Assembly: GCF_007786235.1 (NCBI RefSeq)
Contig: NZ_VNFK01000009.1
Coordinates: 102,542-166,541, forward strand
DNA from: Paenarthrobacter nitroguajacolicus
GTDB taxonomy: Bacteria; Actinomycetota; Actinomycetes; Actinomycetales; Micrococcaceae
Reading direction: 5' to 3'
Length of the DNA stretch: 64,000 nt
Shown: positions 35,247 through 43,532 of the stretch, one piece after another
How positions within the stretch are numbered: the stretch's first letter is position 1
Layout: every line of letters starts with the position of its first letter
Notes under the pieces: model-generated
Database searches by the model: none
What the model saw: only the letters and a program-made list of their open reading frames with translations
Told to the model about the DNA's origin: nothing
Position numbers and translations under genes: made by a program

Positions 35247-35311
35247 GTTCAATTGTCAACAGTTGAACATGAGAAAATGAAGGTAAATTGGCCTACTGTT
35301 CAACTGTTGAC
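35247..35311. promoter_or_regulatory. paired inverted GntR-type operators
   Basis: The 14-mer GTCAACAGTTGAAC (35255-35268) is repeated in inverted orientation as GTTCAACTGTTGAC (35298-35311). The first copy is part of a larger near-palindrome (35247-35268); the second is preceded by CTAC, so that 35293-35304 equals the left part of the operator at 23363. They lie between the transporter operon and the GntR gene, about 205-270 nt upstream of the binding-protein start. Confidence 0.6.
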
Positions 35312-35720
35312 GATAATGCTATTTTGTTTTTGGAGTGTTACCTGAAGGGTTTCCCTCAAGAGTCCAGGACTATAAAACCGCCAGCCCATTCGCCTGGTCC
35401 TCGGCGACTACAACCCCTACCAGTAGCTCCTTCGGTTGAGCCGAATGGCTCACCCGAGGCCCATCCTCTGCTTACGGCAAGGGATGGAATTCCGGCCGCC
35501 CCTAGTGGTGCTGAGATGATCGTCAGGAAGAAGGCACGGACCGGGATCTGATGGCGGTATGTGCTGTCTTGACGTAGTGGAACAGCAGAGGTTGCTTGTA
35601 GAGGAGCAATTGCTGCGGGAGACGCCACGGCTCCATTGATGTGACCCGGTCCTCCGGACGGAGGCGGTCATGATCGACTTGTGTGGCAAACCTGTATCCC
35701 GCTGTACCCCAGGGGCGTAT
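35312..35720. other. intergenic region without a recognised gene
   Basis: About 410 nt between the operators and the stop of the GntR gene. Frames on both strands are short and lack recognisable domains; one minus-strand stretch (IISAPLGAAGIPSLAV) might be a transporter remnant but is too short to call. Confidence 0.35.
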
Positions 35721-36383
35721 CTACGGTCCCTTGGGTTCTTCTCCACTGAGCGCGTTGTGGAACTGGCTTTCCATCTCCCGGCGGAAGGCGTCGATGTCGC
35801 CCGCTAGAGCATGTTCGGCCAATCTTTCGTGCTCCACGGCGATTTCATGGAGGTCGCTGTACGTCGGATGGTCCGCCGCGAAGTAAAGCCGGAGTTTGTT
35901 CTCCCATCCGCTCCAAAGACCTTGCAATGCTGCGTTTCCCGAGAATTCGTAGAACAGCCTGTGAAAACGCACGTGAGCGTCGATGCTTGCGGGGATATCG
36001 TTGGTGTCCGTGGCGCGGTAAAGTTCCTCGATGGTCTGCTTCAATCGAGGCCGCTCGGGACCACGCAGCGTTGCGGCGGAAAGTTCGGCGGCGTAAGGCT
36101 CAACAAGCATTCGAAGCGCCGCGATTTCGGCGACGTCGCGAGCGCTCACCTCAACAACAAATGACCCCTTGAAAGGGATCTTTACGACGAGTCCCTCCTC
36201 TTCAAGTCGGGTAAGGGCCTCTCGAAGCGGGGAGCGGCTGATTCCCAGATCGGCAGCAATGTGCGTTTCTCGGAGCTGTTCTCCCGGAGGGACAGTTCCA
36301 TCCAGGATGGCTGTCCGCAACACACGGTACACACCCTCCGGCGTCGTCGTCCGCTGCTCCTGCCAGATAAACTTTCTGTCCAT
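35721..36383 (-). CDS. GntR-family regulator, FCD type, probable master of the GTCGATTGTCGAC regulon
   Basis: A 220-residue repressor: winged helix (VYRVLRTAILDGTVPPGEQLRE, LGISRSPLREALTRLEEEGLV) and FCD effector domain (IDAHVRFHRLFYEF, AVEHERLAEHAL). Its own promoter carries GTCGATTGTCGAT at 36399-36411, one base from the operator repeated three times elsewhere in this region, so autoregulation is likely. It lies between the transporter operon and the leftward catabolic genes and probably controls both. The TTGTCGACAA core of the sites is typical of FadR-subfamily GntR proteins. Confidence 0.88.
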   Translation of the reverse strand: MDRKFIWQEQRTTTPEGVYRVLRTAILDGTVPPGEQLRETHIAADLGISRSPLREALTRLEEEGLVVKIPFKGSFVVEVSARDVAEIAALRMLVEPYAAELSAATLRGPERPRLKQTIEELYRATDTNDIPASIDAHVRFHRLFYEFSGNAALQGLWSGWENKLRLYFAADHPTYSDLHEIAVEHERLAEHALAGDIDAFRREMESQFHNALSGEEPKGP

Positions 36384-36398
36384 CAGATCGCCCCTCGT

Positions 36399-36411
36399 GT
36401 CGATTGTCGAT
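36399..36411. promoter_or_regulatory. GntR operator copy 1 (12 of 13)
   Basis: GTCGATTGTCGAT, 16 nt upstream of the GntR start codon on the minus strand. It differs from GTCGATTGTCGAC in its last base only. Confidence 0.6.
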
Positions 36412-36501
36412 TATACCGGCTATTGGCTTCCTAGGGTCTGAAATAAGCATGCCCTCTTCCGGCGCGTTGAAGACGTAGCCGGAAGAGGCCTTGCGACGTG
36501 C

Positions 36502-37908
36502 TTATTCGTGAAGTCCAGCGAGCCTGCTGCCGAATTTGGCCAGCAGTGATGTCTTGGTGGAATTCCGGCGCTCTTCCCACCTGTCTGCAAAGCCAAAGAG
36601 GCTGTACATGCTGTGGACCCCCAGCCAGCGAATAGGCTCGGGCTCCCACTTCGGTGCGCGGTACCCAACCCAGGGAAGGGAAGTGCGTTCGGTCTTCTGT
36701 TCGAAGGCCAGTTCTACCAACGTCCTGCCGCCCAGGTACGCCGCGGTCACGCCGTGGCCGGCATACCCGGTGGATGACCCGACCCCGGATGCATGGTCCC
36801 ACTGGACGCCGCCGTTCCAGTCGCGGGTAACGCCCAGAACCCCGGACCAGGCGTGATCCACGTCGAAGTCGATGCCCGGGAAGAACGAGCGGAGTTTGGT
36901 GGACAGCAGATCAACCGTGGACTGGGGGGTTGAGCCTGTGCCGCCCGTCCCGGAGCCGTAGCGGTAAGGTTTGCCCCGGCCGCCGATGGCGATGCGCCCG
37001 TCAGCTGTTCGTTGCGAATAGATGAAGGTGTGCGCGGAGTCGCTGAGGCATTGCGGGCCGTTCCAGCCGATCTGCTGCCAGGCCTCTTCCGGCAACGGCG
37101 TGGTGACGATCATGGAGGAGTTGATGGGTATCAGGCTCCTGCTGCCAAGCAGTGGTCCGGAATAGCCCTCGGTGCAGATAAACGTCTTTGCCGCAGCAAC
37201 CCGCCCGCTTTCGAGGGTGAGGGTGTTGCCATCGATGCTGCCGACCCGGCTGCCCTCGTAGATGCTCACCCCCATGGAGGTGAGGGTTTCGGCGAGTCCG
37301 TAGACAAGTTTTGCTGGGCTAAGTCGGGCGCAGTGCTTGTACACCAGACCGCCGTGGACGGTGGAGATGTTGATTTCTTTCTGGAAGTCTTCACGGCCGA
37401 TCAGATAGACATCGTCTTCGGTCAAACCGTACTTCCAGTCGGCGTCACGTCGGGCGACCAGCCGGCCAAGCCCGGCCTCCGTGTGGGCTGCGACCAGCGC
37501 GCCGCTCTTGTGCTGATCGGCGTCGATGCCTTCGGCGCGCAGGATCTCCAGGACGGCGTCGACGCCGGCGACGAACTCCTGCTGCAGGGCGCGGCTGGCT
37601 TCGATGCCTCCCCTGGATGCGCGAGCGAACCTGGCACGGTTTCCTGCGGGCATTGCTGAGAGCCAGCCGCCGTTCCGGCCGGAAGCGCCGTAGCCGATCT
37701 GCTCGGCTTCAAAGACGGCGATCTTGAGGGAGGGCTCGAGCTTCTTGGCGAAGTACGCTGCCCATAGTCCGGTGTATCCGCCCCCGACAACAGCCAGGTC
37801 TACGGACTGGTCTCCTGCGAAGTGAGGGTAGGCGGGCCGTTTGTTTTCGAGTCCGGCCATCCAGAAGCCGAGGTCTCCGTTTCGGGGTGCTGCCGCGACG
37901 GTTGTCAT
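36502..37908 (-). CDS. FAD-dependent amine/amino-acid oxidoreductase (PuuB-like DAO fold)
   Basis: A 468-residue flavin enzyme of the glycine/D-amino-acid oxidase superfamily. FAD site LAVVGGGYTGLWAAYFAKK, then GASGRNGGWLSAMPAGN (the SGRNGG signature of gamma-glutamylputrescine oxidase-like proteins) and STGYAGHGVTAAYLGGRTL near the C-terminus. It probably oxidises an amine or secondary amino acid to an imine or aldehyde; the aldehyde dehydrogenase at 41557 could take the product. It is the last gene of the leftward set that starts at 41161, 30 nt after the SDR gene. Confidence 0.85.
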   Translation of the reverse strand: MTTVAAAPRNGDLGFWMAGLENKRPAYPHFAGDQSVDLAVVGGGYTGLWAAYFAKKLEPSLKIAVFEAEQIGYGASGRNGGWLSAMPAGNRARFARASRGGIEASRALQQEFVAGVDAVLEILRAEGIDADQHKSGALVAAHTEAGLGRLVARRDADWKYGLTEDDVYLIGREDFQKEINISTVHGGLVYKHCARLSPAKLVYGLAETLTSMGVSIYEGSRVGSIDGNTLTLESGRVAAAKTFICTEGYSGPLLGSRSLIPINSSMIVTTPLPEEAWQQIGWNGPQCLSDSAHTFIYSQRTADGRIAIGGRGKPYRYGSGTGGTGSTPQSTVDLLSTKLRSFFPGIDFDVDHAWSGVLGVTRDWNGGVQWDHASGVGSSTGYAGHGVTAAYLGGRTLVELAFEQKTERTSLPWVGYRAPKWEPEPIRWLGVHSMYSLFGFADRWEERRNSTKTSLLAKFGSRLAGLHE

Positions 37909-37938
37909 TGTTGATCCTTCTTTGGGTGGAATCGGTGA

Positions 37939-38673
37939 TCAGAAGGCGGTGTATCCGCCGTCAACGGGGAGAACTGCTCCGGTGATGTAGGAGGATTCCT
38001 GGGACGCCATGAAGAGAATGGCGTCTGCGATCTCTTCGGGGGTGGCGAGGCGTTGGAGCGGGATCTGGCCTTCACGCTCCCGGCGGTACGCTTCCGGGTC
38101 GTCCCTGCGCTGGAACGATGCCTCGATGACAGGGGTCACGGTCAGCCCGGGAGCGACGACGTTGACACGGATGTTCCGTGAGGCCCACTCGATGGCTGCG
38201 CCCTTGGCCAGCATGATCAGGCCCCCCTTGGCTGCGGAATAGAGGACTTCATCGGGCTTGCCCACCATCCCGAGCCGTGAGCCCACCAGCACGAACGAAC
38301 CTCCGGCTGCCGGCATCAAAGGGGCGAAGTGTTTCATCATCAGGAATGAGCTGAGCAGGTTGCTGTGGAGCACGTTCCTCGCGTCCTCGTAGCTCATCTC
38401 TGTCAAGGGACCGCTGACCTGCAGGCCGTGGTTGAGGACAACCACATCCACAGTGCCGAAGGACTCTGCAGCCTGGCGGGCCAGGCTTTCGACGAACGCT
38501 TCGTCGTTGAGGTCGCCGGGGAAGTACAGGTCCTCGGCTTGGGCGCTGTTGAGTTGTTCCCTGCGGCCGGTCAGCAGCAGACGCGCGCCTTCACGGCGGA
38601 AATGCGAGCTCACTGCCTCTCCGATTCCGCTGCTGGCTCCGGTTACCACGGCCGTGGTCTTATCAAGTCTCAT
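37939..38673 (-). CDS. short-chain dehydrogenase/reductase
   Basis: Classical SDR of 244 residues: cofactor motif TGASSGIGEAV, NHG-containing strand (VVLNHGLQ), catalytic Ser in VLVGSRLG and YSAAK, and terminal GAVLPVDGGYTAF. NAD(P)-dependent oxidation of a hydroxyl or reduction of a keto group in the surrounding pathway is expected. ATG 38673 has GGAG at 8 nt; the GTG three codons earlier overlaps that site and is unlikely. The typical catalytic Tyr and Lys are in place. Confidence 0.88.
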   Translation of the reverse strand: MRLDKTTAVVTGASSGIGEAVSSHFRREGARLLLTGRREQLNSAQAEDLYFPGDLNDEAFVESLARQAAESFGTVDVVVLNHGLQVSGPLTEMSYEDARNVLHSNLLSSFLMMKHFAPLMPAAGGSFVLVGSRLGMVGKPDEVLYSAAKGGLIMLAKGAAIEWASRNIRVNVVAPGLTVTPVIEASFQRRDDPEAYRREREGQIPLQRLATPEEIADAILFMASQESSYITGAVLPVDGGYTAF

Positions 38674-38723
38674 GTGGGTCACTCCGTTGTGATGTAGATG
38701 CGTGGTGAAGTGCTGGTGATGGA

Positions 38724-39830
38724 TCAGCTGAGGAATCCACGGGCGTCCACTTTCCAGCGCTCCAAGGTACTGCCGGTGCTGTCGGTGACGATCAGCTCTT
38801 CAAAGTTGATGACTACCGGGCAGACGTGGTTGGGCACGATCGGAAGCACGGCGCCGATGCCCGGAGTGAAATCGCCCGCGGGCAGTGGGAGGAAGCCGTG
38901 GTACTCGTTGAGTTTGGACAGGACGGCCTGAGTGCCAGCCACGGCACCGTAACCGATCTCGGCATTCCCTTCCCGGCTGAGTGCTTTGGTGCCGACGTCG
39001 AGGATGACCTGGTCGGGAACCCAATCGCTGACTACCGTGCCGGCGACGAACAATGCGATTTGATCCTCTGTGCAGGCACCAAGTCTGGTGTTGTTGAGAT
39101 CGTTGAAAACGTATTCGCCGGGACGGATCTCGGTGATGATGCTGCTGGTTGCGTACTCAATGGTGGGTGTGGATCCCGCGCTGACCACATCAGCCATCAT
39201 GCCTACGGCCTTGAAGCTGCGCACGGCAGCGATGAGCGCAGCTTCCTGGTCCATCGCGGCACGCTTGCGGGCCTCCCGGCCGGAACTGCCGTGGCCCGGG
39301 TACGTGAAGACGCCCACCGGAACCAGGCCCTTCCTGCGGGCGGCAACCGCGAGGTCGCCTGCTGCCTCGGGCGGTGCGCCGGAACGGCGGGCACCGCAGT
39401 CGACTTCGATCACGACTTCCAGCCGTCCGGCTTCAGAGCCCATCGCGTCAGCAATGGCATCGATTGCCGCAAAATTGTCGACGCCGACCCGTAGCCGGGT
39501 GGTGACGGCAAGCTTTCGGATTCGCACGCCTTTGGTCCCTGAAGGCCAGATCGGGTAGGCGATGAAGATGTCATCGAAGCCGGCTGCGGCAAACACCTCG
39601 GCCTCTCCCACATTGCCTGCGGTGATTCCGACCGCACCGGCCTTCACCTGGCGGCGGCCAATTTCAACGCACTTGTGTGTCTTGACGTGCGGCCTGACGT
39701 CGAGGTTCCGCTCAGTGGCGAAGGCCTGCATGCGATCAATGTTGTCCTGCATCACATCGACCAACACGATGGGTGCGGGGGTGTCAACCTTGGCGACGAG
39801 AGTGTCCAGTGCCCGTTGAAGCCGGTTCAC
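38724..39830 (-). CDS. fold-type III PLP enzyme, D-serine dehydratase/D-threonine aldolase family
   Basis: A 368-residue PLP enzyme with the N-terminal alanine-racemase-like barrel. The PLP lysine is in VRPHVKTHKC (Lys50). GITAGNVGEAEVF and VVSAGSTPT are family motifs. The C-terminal metal site reads PNHVCPVV: His-x-Cys is typical of D-serine and D-threo-3-hydroxyaspartate dehydratases, whereas D-threonine aldolases have His-x-Asp (from memory). A dehydratase acting on a D-beta-hydroxy amino acid is therefore favoured. Such a reaction gives an unstable enamine/imine, which fits the RidA gene immediately upstream. Confidence 0.85.
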   Translation of the reverse strand: MNRLQRALDTLVAKVDTPAPIVLVDVMQDNIDRMQAFATERNLDVRPHVKTHKCVEIGRRQVKAGAVGITAGNVGEAEVFAAAGFDDIFIAYPIWPSGTKGVRIRKLAVTTRLRVGVDNFAAIDAIADAMGSEAGRLEVVIEVDCGARRSGAPPEAAGDLAVAARRKGLVPVGVFTYPGHGSSGREARKRAAMDQEAALIAAVRSFKAVGMMADVVSAGSTPTIEYATSSIITEIRPGEYVFNDLNNTRLGACTEDQIALFVAGTVVSDWVPDQVILDVGTKALSREGNAEIGYGAVAGTQAVLSKLNEYHGFLPLPAGDFTPGIGAVLPIVPNHVCPVVINFEELIVTDSTGSTLERWKVDARGFLS

Positions 39831-39896
39831 GCTTACTCCTCATGTATCTGTGTGTGAAAGTTCGAGGCTGATGGTGCTGATGTCCTCGAAGTGATG

Positions 39897-39934
39897 TGTT
39901 GTTCGGGACCCAGGTGGGCGGGTCCCGAACAACA
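39897..39934 (-). terminator. intercistronic hairpin between the RidA and PLP-enzyme genes
   Basis: Perfect 15-bp inverted repeat (39897-39911 with 39920-39934; arms TGTTGTTCGGGACCC and complement). It lies 10 nt past the RidA stop and could end a short HAD-RidA transcript or reduce read-through to the downstream genes. Confidence 0.65.
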
Positions 39935-39943
39935 ATGTCGGTC

Positions 39944-40432
39944 CTAAGAAGCGGCGGTACAGACCATCTGGATCTCGACAGGGGTATTGAGCGGTAGCCC
40001 AGCGACTCCGATTGCGGTGCGGGAGTGTCGTCCGTTCTCACCGAGAACCTCGATGAGCAATTCGCTGGCCCCTTCGGCAACCTTTGACTGCAAACCGAAG
40101 TCCGGTGCGCTGGCTACGAACACCAGCATCTGCACCACCCGGACAGCGTCAAGGTCTCCCAAGGCCTGGACAGCGGCCGCAAGACAATTCAGTGCGGCAT
40201 GACGTGCGAGTTCCCTCGCCGCCCCCAACTCGACATCCCGGCCGACAACCCCCTGACCCAGCAGCACGCCGTCCTTGAAGGGCAGTTGGCCGGAAATGTG
40301 GATGCTGTCCCCAACTTTGTTGTGGTCCACATAGTAGGCGTTGGCAGACAGGACGGGCAGCTCCAGCCCAAGGTTGGCCAACCTTTCCAAAGCAGTCCCG
40401 CCTTGGACTGTTTGAGCCAATGGAACGCTCAT
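39944..40432 (-). CDS. RidA/YjgF-family protein
   Basis: A 162-residue Rid protein of the longer YjgF-like subgroup. Members of the archetypal branch hydrolyse reactive enamines and imines released by PLP dehydratases and flavin oxidases. Conserved ISGQLPFKDG, RHAALNCLAAAVQALG and the catalytic Arg in HSRTAIGVAGLPLNTPVEIQ are present. Its placement beside a D-serine-dehydratase-like enzyme and two flavin oxidases supports that role. The start at 40432 is 42 nt after the HAD gene. Confidence 0.88.
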   Translation of the reverse strand: MSVPLAQTVQGGTALERLANLGLELPVLSANAYYVDHNKVGDSIHISGQLPFKDGVLLGQGVVGRDVELGAARELARHAALNCLAAAVQALGDLDAVRVVQMLVFVASAPDFGLQSKVAEGASELLIEVLGENGRHSRTAIGVAGLPLNTPVEIQMVCTAAS

Positions 40433-40474
40433 GATGCTGCCACCTCACCGTGAATCACCACTTCGCTCCGCTTT

Positions 40475-41161
40475 CTAGGAATCCGAACGCGGCAGGCCGA
40501 ACAGGACCGGCAGATCGGCGATGTCCGTAATCCGCTCGTAGTTGAGCCAGTGCTCGTCGTGCTCGAAACCGCGGTCAACGTAGACCTTATTCTCGATGCC
40601 CATAATCGCTGCCGAACGGTGGTCATACATCGGGCTGGCAGAGACGTGCACGATCTCGTCCGGGGTGACCCCAAGCTTGTCGAACATGTACTCGAAAGCA
40701 CCGAGCCGCGGCTTGTACATGCCCATCTGCTCGGCGGTAATGATGACCTCGAACGGTGCCTTGAGGTTAGCCGCAAGGCGCTCGGCGACCGCGGTGTCGC
40801 TGTTGGTGATGATGACCAGCGGGACTGCCTCAGCCAAGCGGTTCAACGCCTCGGTGACGCCAGGGTAAGGACCCCACGTGGGGATCCGGTCGTAGACCTC
40901 ACGGGCATCCTCGGGCCGGAACTCGATGCCTACCTTGCGTGAAGCGCGTGCCATGGAGTCGGCAACGATCTGATGGAAAGGCTTGTACTCGCCAGTGCAC
41001 TCGTCGATCCGGTACGCCTTGCAGATTCGCAGATATTCATCAGCGACCTCAGCCGGCAACCGCTCGCCCAGGACGTCCCGCATCGTGTCGTTGATCGCAA
41101 ATTTGATGAGCGTTCCGTTCATGTCGAACGTCACGAACTTTGGCTTGTTTTCGAATACCAC
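40475..41161 (-). CDS. HAD-superfamily hydrolase, haloacid dehalogenase type II-like
   Basis: A 228-residue HAD protein: nucleophile Asp in FVTFDMNGTLIKF, motif II VIITNSD, motif III Lys in GMYKPRLGAFEYM and motif IV VSASPMYDHRSA. The layout resembles L-2-haloacid dehalogenases, but such genes also act as phosphatases. Leading an operon of amine and hydroxy-amino-acid catabolism, it may remove phosphate or halide from an early intermediate. Three GntR operators lie 25-135 nt upstream. Confidence 0.85.
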   Translation of the reverse strand: MVFENKPKFVTFDMNGTLIKFAINDTMRDVLGERLPAEVADEYLRICKAYRIDECTGEYKPFHQIVADSMARASRKVGIEFRPEDAREVYDRIPTWGPYPGVTEALNRLAEAVPLVIITNSDTAVAERLAANLKAPFEVIITAEQMGMYKPRLGAFEYMFDKLGVTPDEIVHVSASPMYDHRSAAIMGIENKVYVDRGFEHDEHWLNYERITDIADLPVLFGLPRSDS

Positions 41162-41186
41162 GACTTCCTCCAGCTTTTCAATGCTT

Positions 41187-41294
41187 GTCGATTGTCGACG
41201 AGCAGGTGTTTTGTTCTAGATTTTCCGGGTGTAATTGCAATGCCATGCGTCCCGTCGATTGTCGACAATACTAGTGTTGCAGTTGATTGTCAAC
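41187..41294. promoter_or_regulatory. cluster of three GntR operators
   Basis: GTCGATTGTCGAC occurs exactly at 41187-41199 and 41254-41266. A symmetric variant GTTGATTGTCAAC lies at 41282-41294. The middle copy includes the perfect palindrome ATTGTCGACAAT (41258-41269). The sites lie in the promoter region of the leftward HAD-to-oxidoreductase genes. The space up to 41556 holds nothing else I recognise. Confidence 0.72.
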
Positions 41295-41556
41295 GGTCTT
41301 CAGGCCATTTCGGCCTATGCTTGGTCGCTTGTGCGCACTAGATCAGGCTCCCAAATGTCCAAGACATGGGAGTGTCACGTGGGCCCGCCCGTACCAATCG
41401 TCCCTCGCCGCGGTGTTGCCCGAGTTCCGCTGCTGCACGTCATGGCCACGCAGTCATTGGAACGGACGTCAGGTCGGGGTTTTGGCGGTCCTGGTCTCAG
41501 CTGCGCAGCTGGGGCCGGTACCTTTTGCTGGCGATATTCAGCGAAACGGGCGGAGA

Positions 41557-43044
41557 TCAGGATGTGGTGCGGCGGGCTACGTTGTAGAAGCGGATATTCT
41601 CGTATTCCTCAAGGCCTTCGGCACTGCCTTCGCGTCCGAGCCCGGACTGCTTGATACCTCCGAAAGGAGCGCCGGCGTTGGACGGCACGCCTTGGTTGAT
41701 TCCCACGATTCCCGTTTCCAATCGGTCTGCGACGTTAAGGGCGCGGTCGATGTTTTCGGTGAAGACGTATCCGGCGAGGCCGAATTCTGTTGCGTTGGCT
41801 CGGGTGAGCGCTTCGTCTTCGGTGCTGAACCGTTGGATCGCGGCGATAGGACCGAAGATCTCGGACCGGGCAACGTCGGAGTCTGCGGCGACGTGGTCCA
41901 GCACTGTTGGGGCGAAGAAGTTACCTCTCGAGTCGTATCCGTGGCCGCCTGTCAACAGGCTGGCGCCCAGGCCTACGGCATTGTCCGTGTATGCCTGCAT
42001 CTGGGCTACAGCGCGGTCATCGATCAGGGCACCGAGCCCCGTCTGCTGTCCAAGGCCGCTTCCGATGGCAATTTGCGCGAAGCGTTCGGTGAGCGCCACG
42101 GCGAAGTCATCAGCTATACCGTCCTGGACGTAAATGCGATTGGCCCCAATGCAGGACTGCCCGCCGTTGCGCAGCTTCGCGGCGAAGGTACCTTCCACAG
42201 CGCGCTGAAGATCAGCGTCATTGAAGACAATGAGAGGTGCATTGCCGCCAAGTTCCATGGAGCTGCGGAGTACATTCTGCGAGGCAAGCTTCAGGAGCTG
42301 GCGTCCAACCGGCGTCGACCCAGTAAATGAAACCTTCCGGACCCTGGGGTCGAGCAGGACGGCTTCGCTGAAGGCCCCGGACTTGGAGGTAGTGATGACC
42401 TGAATTAGGTCTTCGGGCACACCTGCTTCGATAGCGAGCTGGACGGCAAAGTAGGTCGTCAGGGGAGTGAGGGTCGCGGGCTTGATGACCACCGGGCATC
42501 CTGCCGCCAATGCCGGCGCGATTTTCCGGGTGGCCATGGCCAAGGGAAAGTTCCAAGGCGTGATCAGAACCGCCAGACCCACGGGGGATCGGCGGGTCAG
42601 CAGGCTAGCGCCTCCGTCAGGGGTGTCCCGGAAGTTCCCTGCCGGGCGCACCGCCTCTTCGGCGTACCAGCGAACGAAGTCGGTACCGTACTTGACCTCT
42701 CCGCGGGCCTCAGCCAGGGGCTTGCCCATTTCGCGTGAAATGAGGTGTGCCAGGTCTTCGCTGTGGGCAATGAGCTTGTCATACCAGGCGTGGAGCACGT
42801 CAGCTCGCTGACGAAGGCTGCTGCCGGCCCAGTCGGTTCCCGCCGAGTCGGCCTTCCCAACAGCTTCAAGTGCAGCCTCGACATCAGCGTCGGGGACGTG
42901 GGCTATGGTCTCGGCTGTGGCAGGGTCTTGGACAGCAATGCCCTGCTCGGGCAGGTTTATCGACTGGATGACTGTATCTGCGTGCCTGATACTTTCCGCG
43001 TCCGGCGCAATCAGCGGGGACGCAACGTGAACGTTGGTGGTCAT
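41557..43044 (-). CDS. gabD: NAD(P)-dependent succinate-semialdehyde-type dehydrogenase
   Basis: Aldehyde dehydrogenase of 495 residues. GLAVLITPWNFPLAMATRKIAPALAAG, FTGSTPVGRQLL, catalytic Glu in SMELGGNAPLIVF and catalytic Cys in NGGQSCIGANR match GabD-like enzymes. It would oxidise succinate semialdehyde or a similar omega-semialdehyde to the acid, the usual last step after amine oxidation. GAGAG lies 5-6 nt before ATG 43044. It reads leftward toward the operator cluster, and an exact GntR operator lies 233 nt upstream, so it probably belongs to the same regulon. Confidence 0.88.
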   Translation of the reverse strand: MTTNVHVASPLIAPDAESIRHADTVIQSINLPEQGIAVQDPATAETIAHVPDADVEAALEAVGKADSAGTDWAGSSLRQRADVLHAWYDKLIAHSEDLAHLISREMGKPLAEARGEVKYGTDFVRWYAEEAVRPAGNFRDTPDGGASLLTRRSPVGLAVLITPWNFPLAMATRKIAPALAAGCPVVIKPATLTPLTTYFAVQLAIEAGVPEDLIQVITTSKSGAFSEAVLLDPRVRKVSFTGSTPVGRQLLKLASQNVLRSSMELGGNAPLIVFNDADLQRAVEGTFAAKLRNGGQSCIGANRIYVQDGIADDFAVALTERFAQIAIGSGLGQQTGLGALIDDRAVAQMQAYTDNAVGLGASLLTGGHGYDSRGNFFAPTVLDHVAADSDVARSEIFGPIAAIQRFSTEDEALTRANATEFGLAGYVFTENIDRALNVADRLETGIVGINQGVPSNAGAPFGGIKQSGLGREGSAEGLEEYENIRFYNVARRTTS

Positions 43045-43276
43045 CGGTTCTCTCTTTCGGTTCAGGCTTGTTCGATGGCGGTGACAAGGAGAGCGAGTCC
43101 TGGACGCCGGTGATCGAGGGGCGGAGCGTGGATGTGGTTAGGTGCGGGACGTCTGCGCCTAGGAGCATTGCACCCTCCACCTTCGCGATTCCGATAGTCG
43201 CCCCCAGAGGCCGGCTAACTGAAGGTGACATGAAGAGTGACGCTGAGTTAGTCAAGCCCGCCGCTCCTGGAATCGC

Positions 43277-43289
43277 GTCGATTGTCGAC
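43277..43289. promoter_or_regulatory. GntR operator copy upstream of the aldehyde dehydrogenase
   Basis: Exact GTCGATTGTCGAC, followed by a second short dyad TTGTGTGACAA at 43293-43303. It is 233 nt upstream of the aldehyde dehydrogenase start; the long leader has no convincing gene. Confidence 0.6.
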
Positions 43290-43461
43290 AAATTGTGTGA
43301 CAATGTCGATGTTAAGGTCGAGGTTGTGACACTGTCAATGCTTCATCTCAGCGCCCCATGCCGTTGGTCCCGGATAACAGATCGTGACGCGAAAGACATT
43401 TGAATCTCTCCAGCGGCGCTCAAGGTCTGGGATCAACCACGGTGAGCTAGCATGTGGGTTG

Positions 43462-43513
43462 TTCACCAAATTCACCCCGATATCCAAATTCACCAAATTC
43501 ACCTAGATTCACC
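43462..43513 (+). repeat. 9-bp tandem TTCACC repeats upstream of the AAA ATPase
   Basis: TTCACC occurs at 43462, 43471, 43489, 43498 and 43508, that is a 9-bp period (TTCACCAAA) with one degenerate unit and one 10-bp step. The array ends 19 nt before the GTG start of the ATPase. It looks like an iteron or multimeric operator. Confidence 0.65.
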
Positions 43514-43532
43514 TGAGCCTGGAGAGTGCCGC

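Noticed and set aside
43068..43403. Small plus-strand gene between the aldehyde dehydrogenase and the AAA ATPase
   Set aside because: No ribosome site or domain, and it spans the GntR operator; treated as regulatory leader.
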